DNA of 64,000 nucleotides from Sideroxydans sp. CL21 (GTDB lineage Bacteria; Pseudomonadota; Gammaproteobacteria; Burkholderiales; Gallionellaceae), in the NCBI RefSeq assembly GCF_902459525.1, contig NZ_LR699166.1, forward strand, positions 597,501-661,500, read 5' to 3'. The stretch's first letter is position 1; each line of letters begins with the position of its first letter. The notes beneath the pieces were generated by a model. That model did not search any database, was not told where the DNA came from, and was given only the letters and a program-made list of their open reading frames with translations. A program made the translations under genes and the position numbers. This document shows positions 27,523-35,032 of the stretch, one piece after another.

Positions 27523-27549
27523 AGTTATCCACAAAAAATGTGGGTAACT
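27523..27549. promoter_or_regulatory. Inverted repeat made of two DnaA-box-like sequences
   Basis: TTATCCACA (27525-27533) is a perfect match to the bacterial DnaA-box consensus, and TGTGGGTAA (27539-27547) is the reverse complement of TTACCCACA, one mismatch away. They form a stem with an A-rich loop. There is no T-run for a terminator. It lies about 50 nt downstream of the dodecin gene. Confidence 0.4.
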
Positions 27550-27595
27550 AATTCCCGGCTCGGCGAGGATCTACAAACGGACCTGCTCACATCTC

Positions 27596-27814
27596 TTATT
27601 TATTTGGGTCGTACTTAAAGGACAACGCCACGCGTGCCCGGTAAGCCGCCACCTTGCCGTCTTCAACGACCATATCCAGTTTGATGATTTCGGCCACCCT
27701 CAAGTCGCGCAGGGTTTTCGAGGCGACGCTGACTGCGTTCGCGGCGGCATCCTCCCAGGACTTCTTGCTGGTTCCAACTAGCTCTGTAATACGATAAACG
27801 CTGTCTTTAGCCAT
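27596..27814 (-). CDS. Dodecin family flavin-binding protein
   Basis: The 72-aa protein follows the dodecin pattern from end to end: VYRITELVGTSKKSWEDAAANAV, then SKTLRDLRVAEIIKLDMVVEDGKVAAYRARVALSFKY. The conserved Trp that stacks on flavin is present (Trp20). Dodecins form hollow dodecamers that store flavins or CoA. AAGGAGAAAACC gives a strong ribosome binding site. Confidence 0.92.
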   Translation of the reverse strand: MAKDSVYRITELVGTSKKSWEDAAANAVSVASKTLRDLRVAEIIKLDMVVEDGKVAAYRARVALSFKYDPNK

Positions 27815-27976
27815 GGTTTTCTCCTTCGTTTATGGTGTACGGTAGTGTTTGAAAGGTGGTGCAGGTCTGTAAATTACGCCTAACCGTAAATTTCTGCTCT
27901 CTTTTTTCGGATTCGGTATGTTTTTCTGCACGCCAGATACTGAAACTTGCGAATGTGCGTATCAGCCCCCAAAACA

Positions 27977-28006
27977 AAACCCGCCATACTCGCTTGTATG
28001 GCGGGT
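27977..28006 (-). terminator. Intrinsic terminator after the small membrane protein gene
   Basis: On the minus strand the 12-bp stem AACCCGCCATAC / GTATGGCGGGTT is followed by TTGTTTTGG. It lies 20 nt beyond the stop of the gene at 28026. Confidence 0.85.
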
Positions 28007-28025
28007 TCTGTTGATTGCCTGTTTA

Positions 28026-28205
28026 TCAGGCCAGGACCTTGGTGAGGGCCAAAATCTGCAGACCCATGGCAACCAGAAAACCGGTTCCCCAGATCAGGTA
28101 ATCACGGAGTGAATCGGGGCCTGATTTCCAGAATGACAAGACGCCCACGATCATGACGATCGATCCGATAAGGACTGTGATCATAAAAATTTGAACGGGA
28201 TTCAT
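28026..28205 (-). CDS. Small two-helix membrane protein
   Basis: The 59-aa protein MNPVQIFMITVLIGSIVMIV... has two hydrophobic helices (about 5-25 and 39-58) joined by a polar loop FWKSGPDSLRDY. GGAGG lies 5 nt before the ATG at 28205, which is why this is used rather than the TTG at 28217. It has its own terminator. Function unknown; single-gene unit. Confidence 0.65.
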   Translation of the reverse strand: MNPVQIFMITVLIGSIVMIVGVLSFWKSGPDSLRDYLIWGTGFLVAMGLQILALTKVLA

Positions 28206-28333
28206 CATATCCTCCAATCCGAAAACACGAATATCAAGAGGGGCAACAAACGCTGAAATATTTCAGCGCATACAGGTAATCCGACACGGCCAAAATATGC
28301 CCAAGCCAGTGTCATGTCCATATGCCTGCTGGT

Positions 28334-28349
28334 CTAGGCATCTGCCTAG
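28334..28349. promoter_or_regulatory. Perfect inverted repeat CTAGGCA-TC-TGCCTAG, operator-like
   Basis: A 7-bp perfect dyad with a 2-nt spacer lies about 130 nt upstream of the small membrane protein gene and just beyond the 3' end of the YihY gene. There is no T-run, so a repressor site is more likely than a terminator. The factor is unknown. The remaining 230-nt gap (28206-28447) shows nothing else. Confidence 0.35.
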
Positions 28350-28447
28350 TATCCGACTGGAAAAGGTCTATACCTTTTGATTGTGGCCTATCACTATTGC
28401 ACCGGTATGACCGGGTATCAGATTGATTCAAATGAAATCAATAACCA

Positions 28448-29332
28448 TCATATCGAAACGGTTTTTTCTGCGTCCGGCACGATGTTTTCGTATTCCGCGA
28501 TCACCTGCGCGCCCAGCAACAGCAGCGTGGCGCCTATCTCAAAGCTCAGCATCACCACGATGGCCGTGGTCAGCGAACCGTAGACCACGCTCACTTGCGA
28601 CAACGACGCGAAATACCAGCTCAGAATATGGCGTATCAATTCCCACAGCAGGCCCGCCGTAACGCCGCCGATCAGCGCGTGCTTTGCGGTCAGCCCGCCC
28701 ACCGGCATGAAATAGTAGATCGCCGAAATGAGCAGGATCTCCGCGACGATCCCGGCGCCGCCGATCAACATGCGCGAGACACCGCCCAGCGACCAGCTAT
28801 GCCCCAGCAGAACGAGATTCTCGTCTCCCAATGCCAGCAGGTAGAACATGATGAACGTGCCCGCGAACAGGGCCGCACCGATAAAAAAATTGTAGGCGAA
28901 AGGCAGCAGCAGAGAAACCAGCAAGGGCCGTTTCTTTTTCTGCAAGCGGTGCAGAAAGATCACCGTGATCGAGCTTTCCAGCACCCGGAAACCGAGCGAA
29001 CTGAAAAACAGCATCGTGATGAACAGCACCCAGCCGATGAGCTTGCTGTGCTCAAGCAGCGCCTTCAGTTCCGCCAGCACGGCACGGCTCTCGCCCGGCA
29101 CCGCATATTCCAGCGCCTTGCCTATCGTCGCCAGCAGCACGTTCTGGTCGATCACATGCGACAGCACGATCACCATCAAGATCAGCAGCGGCACGATGGA
29201 AAGCAGCGCGTAATAAGCCACGGCACCCGCAAGCAGCAGTCCCTGATTCACCTGAAACGCCTTCAGCACCTGCAGCGCGAAGGCAACGGGGTTCTTGATG
29301 ATGTGCGCGGTGCGGGGATCGATGAGTTTCAT
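28448..29332 (-). CDS. YihY/BrkB family inner membrane protein
   Basis: The 294-aa protein has six hydrophobic helices and the family pattern GLLLAGAVAYYALLSIVPLLIL (near residue 31), LGFRVLESSITVIF (near 118) and GGLTAKHALIGGVTAGLLWELIRHIL (near 218). Once called ribonuclease BN, these proteins are now regarded as membrane proteins of unsettled, possibly transport, function. It stands alone; the next gene on the same strand is topoisomerase IB after a 150-nt gap with a palindromic repeat. Confidence 0.88.
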   Translation of the reverse strand: MKLIDPRTAHIIKNPVAFALQVLKAFQVNQGLLLAGAVAYYALLSIVPLLILMVIVLSHVIDQNVLLATIGKALEYAVPGESRAVLAELKALLEHSKLIGWVLFITMLFFSSLGFRVLESSITVIFLHRLQKKKRPLLVSLLLPFAYNFFIGAALFAGTFIMFYLLALGDENLVLLGHSWSLGGVSRMLIGGAGIVAEILLISAIYYFMPVGGLTAKHALIGGVTAGLLWELIRHILSWYFASLSQVSVVYGSLTTAIVVMLSFEIGATLLLLGAQVIAEYENIVPDAEKTVSI

Positions 29333-29404
29333 GGTTGGTCTTGTCTAGCGCAAGTCGGATATCTTCCGTTCGTGCGCCAAGACAACGGTAGTAGCTAACA
29401 AAGT

Positions 29405-29428
29405 CCTTCTCCCGCTTGCGGGAGAAGG
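29405..29428. repeat. Short palindromic repeat (CCCTCTCCCGC-type family)
   Basis: The perfect 11-bp dyad CCTTCTCCCGC-TT-GCGGGAGAAGG belongs with related sequences at 42538-42641, 43391-43433, 45375-45411 and 59326-59367. Its members are rich in CCCTCTCCC / GGGAGAGGG and mostly intergenic. Confidence 0.6.
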
Positions 29429-29486
29429 GAGACATGCCTCGTAGTCTGGGCAAAGCAAAACCTGCCCAATATCAATACAAATACAT

Positions 29487-30557
29487 TCACCTGCCCGCCC
29501 CCGACTCATGCAAAAACTGCAACACCACCACCTCGTCGCGCCGCAGCGCGGCAGGGGAAGAAGTACGGCGTTCCTTGCGCGTAGCCGCAACCGCCTCCAG
29601 CGGCGCTGTTAGCCCCAAGTGATAAGCGGCCAGCAGCGCCGGATGCACATAATATTTGCGGCACACCGCGCGCGTGTTGCCCAGGCGCTCCGCCACCGCA
29701 TCCAGCGCCTGCACGATGTTGCGTTCCGCCTCGGTGCGGCTGCCGGCAGGCCCCAGCGCCCGCAATTTCACCGCGGCCACCATGGTGCCGCCCCAAGTCC
29801 GAAAATCCTTGGCCGTGATGTCGCGGCCGCTGGCTGTGCGCAGATAGTTGTTCACGTCGTCCGCCACCAGCACCCGGCGCTTGCCCGCTGCATCCACATA
29901 CTGAAATATCTCCTGCCCGTGCATATCCTGGCAGCGCTGCACGATGCGGGCGATGCGCGGATCGTCCACCGTCACCGAATGCTCCACCCCGCTCTTGCCG
30001 CGGAAGCTGAAGCGCAACAGCGGCCCCTCCACAAGCGCATGCTTGCTGCGCATCGTCGTCAGGCCGTAGGAATGGTTGTCGCGCGCGTATTCGTCGTTGC
30101 CCACGCGGATCAGCGACTTGTCCAGCAGCCGCACTAATGTGGCAAGCAACTGGCGCCGCGTCAGGTCGCCCGCACGCAAATCCAGTTCCACCCGTTCCCG
30201 CAGCAAAGGCAGAATCTCGCTGAATTCCAGCATGCGGCGAAACTTGGATTGGTCGCGCGCCGCACGGTAAGAAGCATGGTAACGATACTGCTTGCGGCCG
30301 CGTGCATCGCGCGCCGTCACCTGGATGTGCCCATCCGGATCGGGGCAGATCCACACATTGATCCACGCCGGCGGTATCGCCAGCGCATTCAGCCGCTCGC
30401 GCGTGATCATCTCGGCGATGCGCGCGCCGTCCTCATCGTAATAGCTCCACCCCTTGCCGGAACGGCGCCGACTGATCCCGGCAAAGCCATCAGTCACATA
30501 GTGCAGCCCGGCGCGGGTGGCCGACTTGCAATACTCTTTGTGCTTGGTGGTCATCAT
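29487..30557 (-). CDS. Bacterial type IB DNA topoisomerase
   Basis: The 356-aa protein resembles poxvirus-like bacterial topoisomerase IB. An N-terminal region GWSYYDEDGARI...LAIPPAWINVWICPDPDGHIQ precedes the catalytic domain with LVRLLDKSLIRVGNDEYA, SYGLTTMRSKHA, KDFRTWGGT and the nucleophile Tyr in CRKYYVHPALL (near residue 315). It relaxes supercoils through a 3'-phosphotyrosine link. AGGAGG lies upstream of the double ATG. Such genes are scattered among environmental Proteobacteria and often transferred. Confidence 0.9.
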   Translation of the reverse strand: MMTTKHKEYCKSATRAGLHYVTDGFAGISRRRSGKGWSYYDEDGARIAEMITRERLNALAIPPAWINVWICPDPDGHIQVTARDARGRKQYRYHASYRAARDQSKFRRMLEFSEILPLLRERVELDLRAGDLTRRQLLATLVRLLDKSLIRVGNDEYARDNHSYGLTTMRSKHALVEGPLLRFSFRGKSGVEHSVTVDDPRIARIVQRCQDMHGQEIFQYVDAAGKRRVLVADDVNNYLRTASGRDITAKDFRTWGGTMVAAVKLRALGPAGSRTEAERNIVQALDAVAERLGNTRAVCRKYYVHPALLAAYHLGLTAPLEAVAATRKERRTSSPAALRRDEVVVLQFLHESGAGR

Positions 30558-30660
30558 CCTGCGCCTCCTTTCTGGTCGGGTAGCTTATGGTGCATGGGAG
30601 TGGGGAGCCGGAAAGTGTCCGGGGTTTGAGATGATTCTAGCGGGGAGGGATTGCGGCACC

Positions 30661-30756
30661 TGTGCGATGGCGCACATTGGGAACCACTGATCGAGCTTCT
30701 ATACCAAAGGTAGTCACAATTTGTGACCACAATCAACAAGCTGCCTCTGCTACACT
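30661..30756 (+). promoter_or_regulatory. Control region of the hsd operon with two dyads
   Basis: The 300-nt gap before hsdM carries the dyad TGTGCG-ATGG-CGCACA (30661-30676) and the perfect dyad GTCACAA-T-TTGTGAC (30713-30727). An extended -10 element TGCTACACT (30748-30756) lies just downstream. A repressor or controller protein could bind either dyad. The rest of the gap (30558-30660, 30757-30856) has no recognisable gene. Confidence 0.45.
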
Positions 30757-30856
30757 CTCGCGCGAATAAACGCCCCATCGGTTTTGCGCCGTGGAAAGAC
30801 AAGTAATTCTGACCATATTTTTCTGAATACGCTTAAAGAATCAAAAGGAAAGTAGA

Positions 30857-32500
30857 GTGGTGGCAATGAAACAAGAAGAGCAACAGTTCCTTAATAGCCT
30901 CGACAAAAATTTGTGGACAGCAGCTAACAAGCTGCTCCCCATGCTTGATGCGGCTGTGTACAAGCATGTGGTCCTTGGCCTCATTTTCCTTAAGTACGTG
31001 TCGGATGCCTTCAAGGAGCGCCGCGCGGAATTGCAGGCAGCGTTTAAAGACCCGAAGAACGACTACTACCTCGGCCCAGACAGCGCCGAGCTGATGGAAC
31101 AAGAGCTCGAAGCGCGCGACTACTACACCGAAAAGAATGTCTTTTGGGTGCCTGCACTAGCGCGTTGGGATTTCATCAAGGATCACGCCAAAGTTGCCAA
31201 CGACACCGTGCTGCAAGTCAAGAATGGGAAGACCTTCGAATACAAATTCAAAGGCATCGGTCGCTTGCTGGATGATGCGCTAGACGCTGTCGAAAAGGAA
31301 AACGAAAAGCTCAAGAACGTGCTCGACAAGAACTACGCGAGCAAACAAATTGATTCTGCACTTCCTGGTCTTATTGACGAGATTGCCAAGATACCGTTCA
31401 ACCACAACACGCTAAAGGCCAAGGATATTCTAGGCCACGTTTACGAATACTTCCTCGGCCAGTTCGCCATCGCCGAGGGCAAGAAAGGCGGGCAGTACTA
31501 CACACCCAAGAGCATCGTCACCACCATCGTCGAAATGCTGGAGCCATACAAAGGCCGCGTCTACGACCCCTGCTGCGGTTCCGGCGGCTTTTTCGTGTCA
31601 TCGGAAAAATTCGTCGAGGAACACGGCGGACGTATCGGCAACCTTTCCGTCTACGGTCAGGAATCCAATCCCACTACATGGAAACTTGCTTCCATGAATA
31701 TGGCGATCCGCGGCATCGATTTCGATTTCGGCAAAGAGAATGCCAGTACGTACACTCGCGATCTGCATCTCGACCTGCGCGCCGACTTCATCATGGCCAA
31801 CCCACCCTTCAACATGAAGGAATGGAAAGACGGCGTGAAGGACGACGACCCGCGCTGGATATACGGCATCCCGCCCGCAGGCAACGCCAATTTCGCCTGG
31901 CTGCAACACATGATTTATCACCTTGCGCCCAACGGCAGCATGGCGCTACTGCTCGCCAACGGCTCGATGAGCAGCAACACCAACAACGAAGGGGAAATCC
32001 GTAAGGCCATCATCGAAGCCGACCTCGTCGAATGCATGGTCGCGCTGCCGGGGCAACTATTTACCAATACCCAGATTCCAGCCTGTATTTGGTTTCTTAC
32101 CCGAAACAAAACTGCGCGCAGCGGTTGCCGCGACCGAAAGAACCACACCCTGTTCATAGATGCCCGCAGCCTCGGTTACATGAAAGACCGCGTGCTGCGC
32201 GACTTCGCCCCCGAAGACATCCGCAAGATCGCTGACACTTTCCATGCATGGAAAAGAAACGAGGGTTATGCGGACGAAGCTGGCTTTTGCAAATCCGCCA
32301 ACCTCAATGACATCCGCAAACACGACTACGTCCTCACCCCCGGCCGCTACGTCGGCGCAGCCGAACAGGTGCAGGACGGCGAACCCTTCGAGGAAAAGAT
32401 GGCGCGCCTCACCGTGCAACTGAACGAACAGTTCAGTGAGAGCGCCAGGCTGGAACAGGCGATCCGCGAGAATCTGGCGAGGTTGGGTTATGGCGGGTGA
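30857..32500 (+). CDS. hsdM: Type I restriction enzyme M subunit (adenine methyltransferase)
   Basis: The 547-aa protein has the HsdM N-terminal helical domain (LDKNLWTAANKLLPMLDAAVYKHVVLGLIFLKYVSDAF). The N6-adenine methyltransferase core follows, with motif I DPCCGSGGF (near residue 236) and motif IV NPPF (near 315). QYYTPKSIV near 215 is the family's entry to the SAM domain. It methylates the recognised adenines and is needed for restriction. GTG 30857 or ATG 30866 may be the start. It overlaps hsdS by 11 nt. Confidence 0.95.
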   Translation: MVAMKQEEQQFLNSLDKNLWTAANKLLPMLDAAVYKHVVLGLIFLKYVSDAFKERRAELQAAFKDPKNDYYLGPDSAELMEQELEARDYYTEKNVFWVPALARWDFIKDHAKVANDTVLQVKNGKTFEYKFKGIGRLLDDALDAVEKENEKLKNVLDKNYASKQIDSALPGLIDEIAKIPFNHNTLKAKDILGHVYEYFLGQFAIAEGKKGGQYYTPKSIVTTIVEMLEPYKGRVYDPCCGSGGFFVSSEKFVEEHGGRIGNLSVYGQESNPTTWKLASMNMAIRGIDFDFGKENASTYTRDLHLDLRADFIMANPPFNMKEWKDGVKDDDPRWIYGIPPAGNANFAWLQHMIYHLAPNGSMALLLANGSMSSNTNNEGEIRKAIIEADLVECMVALPGQLFTNTQIPACIWFLTRNKTARSGCRDRKNHTLFIDARSLGYMKDRVLRDFAPEDIRKIADTFHAWKRNEGYADEAGFCKSANLNDIRKHDYVLTPGRYVGAAEQVQDGEPFEEKMARLTVQLNEQFSESARLEQAIRENLARLGYGG

Positions 32501-33767
32501 GTGGCAACGACTAAAGGTTGCTGACCTTCAGCGCGAGGGAGTTCTCCTGGTTGAAGATGGAAATCATGGCGAGTACAGGCCGCGACCAGACGAGTTCGTT
32601 TCTCAAGGTGTAGCGTTCATTCGCGCGGCTGACATGGACAACGGTAGGGTGTTTTTTGACTCCGCCTCTAAAATTAATGAACGAGCCAGACAGCGGATTA
32701 CGAAAGGTATTGGCGCACCGGGTGATGTCTTGCTGTCTCATAAGGGAACGGTTGGCAAGATAGCGCTTGTTCCGATGGACGCTCCACCTTTTGTTTGCAG
32801 CCCACAAACAACCTTTTGGCGCGCGCTAAATCCCAAGGTGCTCGATCGAAAGTTTCTCTACGTTTACTTGCGGTCACAGGATTTTCGAGAGCAGCTTGCT
32901 ACGCGGGCTGGCGAAACCGATATGGCGCCGTATGTAAGTCTCACATCGCAACGCGGCCTCTATGTATTGTTGCCTCCAATTGATCAACAACGCGCCATCG
33001 CCCACATCCTCGGTACACTCGACGACAAGATCGAACTGAACCACCGCATGAACGAAACGCTGGAGGCCATCGCGCGGGCGATGTTCAAGTCGTGGTTCGT
33101 GGACTTTGATCCCGTCCGCGCCAAGATGAACGGCGAACCGCCCGCATCCATCTGCCAACGCCTTGGCCTCACCCCCGACCTCCTCGCCCTCTTCCCCGAC
33201 CTCCTCGTGGATTCCGAACTCGGCGAGATTCCGGAGGGTTGGTGCATTCGATCAGTGGGCGATTTAATCGAGCGATTGCCAGTTGGAAAAAAATACGAAC
33301 AAAAAACTGCTAAACCCTCAGGCGAGGTGCCGGTGCTGGATCAGGGTAAGAGCGGAATAATTGGATACCACAATGACGAGCCAGGTGTAATGGCATCTAG
33401 TGATAATCCAGTTGTCGTTTTTGCCAATCACACTTGCTATATGCGCCTAATCAACTTTCCATTTTCGGCAATTCAGAATGTCTTGCCGTTTGTGGGCAAG
33501 GGGGGCGATACGATATGGGTGTATTACGCAACGTTGGGTAAGCAGTCATTCATTGAGTACAAAGGGCACTGGCCAGATTTTATTATTCACAAAATAGCTG
33601 TGCCAGATTCAAAATTGGCTAATGTATTTTCAAATACAGCCCACACTCTGATAAAGATGATTTGGAATTCGGGACAGGAGGCGGCTACGCTTGAAAATTT
33701 GCGCGATGTGCTTCTTCCCAAACTCATCTCCGGAGAATTGAGTGTGCCGGTTACAGGTGCGCCATGA
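32490..33767 (+). CDS. hsdS: Type I restriction enzyme S subunit
   Basis: This specificity subunit of about 425 aa has two target recognition domains (about 1-165 and 250-385). They are separated by a conserved helical spacer (DQQRAIAHILGTLDDKIELNHRMNETLEAIARAMFKSWFVDFDPV, near 168-212) and closed by a second shorter spacer (AATLENLRDVLLPKLISGELSV). TRD2 is visibly more AT-rich than hsdM, as expected for domains swapped between lineages. The start at 32490 gives an 11-nt overlap with hsdM; the stop overlaps the SIR2 gene by ATGA. Confidence 0.92.
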   Translation: MAGEWQRLKVADLQREGVLLVEDGNHGEYRPRPDEFVSQGVAFIRAADMDNGRVFFDSASKINERARQRITKGIGAPGDVLLSHKGTVGKIALVPMDAPPFVCSPQTTFWRALNPKVLDRKFLYVYLRSQDFREQLATRAGETDMAPYVSLTSQRGLYVLLPPIDQQRAIAHILGTLDDKIELNHRMNETLEAIARAMFKSWFVDFDPVRAKMNGEPPASICQRLGLTPDLLALFPDLLVDSELGEIPEGWCIRSVGDLIERLPVGKKYEQKTAKPSGEVPVLDQGKSGIIGYHNDEPGVMASSDNPVVVFANHTCYMRLINFPFSAIQNVLPFVGKGGDTIWVYYATLGKQSFIEYKGHWPDFIIHKIAVPDSKLANVFSNTAHTLIKMIWNSGQEAATLENLRDVLLPKLISGELSVPVTGAP

Positions 33768-34903
33768 GCGATACAGAAAAACAGCAGAAGCATTTGGTTG
33801 CTCAGGCATTGGAACTTCTTCATAAGGAGTACGAAGCTAACCAAATCTTCAATGGTTATTTCGATGGAGAAGAACCGCTTGTTATCCCGAGTCCTAGGCA
33901 AGATGTTGGACTTTATTTGTATGATCGTAGTAAGGCTCTCTATTGGGTTGATCGTGATGCATACGATGACGAACGAACAGCTTGGGAAAACGATACGAAT
34001 CAGGCAAAACATCAGGAAGCAATAGACATTATCCGTAATACAGGTTCGGTTGTACCTTTTCAGGACTTATTGGATGCCGTGGAGCGTGGTCGAGTAGTAC
34101 CATTCATTGGCGCAGGCATGTCAAAGCCAGTTGGAATGCCGCTGTGGGGCGAGGCATTGCTTCAGTTACTTAGCCTTCTGCCGGGTGCCGACGCCGCAGC
34201 AATTGAAACACTTATTTCTGCCGGTAATTACCTTGAGGCTGCGCAGGTGTTGGCCGAATACGATGCCGTGCAGACGTCAAATTTTATCCGCACTACCTAT
34301 AGGGCACAAAAACTCAAGCTTGCTGGCCCAATGTTGTTATTGCCTCGATTCGCGAAAGGCTGCATCGTAACTACAAATTTTGATGATGCAATTGAAAAAA
34401 TCTATGAAGAACAGAAGGCTGGTAATTTCGAAGCACATATGCATGGTACACAAGACCACAATTTCTTTCAGCGTCTAGTCCGTGGTGACCGTTGTTTGCT
34501 CAAGCTTCATGGCGATGCGGAAAATTATGCAACGCACATCCTCACGAAAACGCAATACGAAGAAGCCTACGGTGATCCTTTCGACTTCCACAAACCATTG
34601 CCGAAGGCGCTTCGGCAAATATACATTTCTCAATCGCTGCTGTTTCTAGGCTGCAGTCTCGACCAAGACTGGACGCTGGAGCTTTTTAAGAAAGCCAAAG
34701 AGGAAGATGCATACCAAATACCAAATCACTATGCGATTCTGCCAGCGCCTGCGAACGATCAAGTGAGGCAGCACAAGGCTTCTGATCTTCTTGCGTTGAA
34801 TATTCACCCGCTTTGGTATCCGGATGGGCAGCACGGTTATGTAGAAAAGCTCTTGCAGTTGGTAGTGGATGTGATTGAAAAGCGCGTAGCCTTTAACGGG
34901 TAG
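33764..34903 (+). CDS. SIR2-like domain protein inside the hsd operon
   Basis: The 379-aa protein has an N-terminal helical region (about 1-105) and a SIR2-like NAD-binding domain. That domain carries PFIGAGMSKP (near residue 114), TTNFDDAIE (near 203) and LKLHGD (near 246), the motifs that bind NAD and hold the catalytic His. In defence systems such domains deplete NAD after phage sensing. Its start overlaps the hsdS stop (ATGA). A hand count of 34381-34440 gives 20 G+C of 60, against 35 of 60 in hsdM at 31801-31860, so the gene is a foreign-looking cargo. No membrane segments are seen. Confidence 0.82.
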   Translation: MSDTEKQQKHLVAQALELLHKEYEANQIFNGYFDGEEPLVIPSPRQDVGLYLYDRSKALYWVDRDAYDDERTAWENDTNQAKHQEAIDIIRNTGSVVPFQDLLDAVERGRVVPFIGAGMSKPVGMPLWGEALLQLLSLLPGADAAAIETLISAGNYLEAAQVLAEYDAVQTSNFIRTTYRAQKLKLAGPMLLLPRFAKGCIVTTNFDDAIEKIYEEQKAGNFEAHMHGTQDHNFFQRLVRGDRCLLKLHGDAENYATHILTKTQYEEAYGDPFDFHKPLPKALRQIYISQSLLFLGCSLDQDWTLELFKKAKEEDAYQIPNHYAILPAPANDQVRQHKASDLLALNIHPLWYPDGQHGYVEKLLQLVVDVIEKRVAFNG

Positions 34904-34912
34904 GATGAGCGA

Positions 34913-35032
34913 ATGATCACAGAGCACCACCTCGAACAACTCCCCCTTACTTGGTTTCCGGACGCAGGCTGGGGATATTGCTACGGCCCGGGCATCGAGC
35001 TGGGTGGCGCGCATGATCGAGGATTCGCTTGA
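34913..35032 (+). pseudogene. 39-codon stub of a second hsdR gene
   Basis: The frame MITEHHLEQLPLTWFPDAGW GYCYGPGIE... is closely similar to the first 27 residues of the intact hsdR product encoded at 37007. It then diverges and stops after 39 codons. Its stop codon TGA overlaps the ATG of the next gene (TGATG at 35030-35034), so ribosomes finishing the stub would restart there. It looks like the 5' end of an older hsdR displaced by the AlbA_2 gene, or a duplicated 5' end carried with it. Small peptide function cannot be ruled out. Confidence 0.8.
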
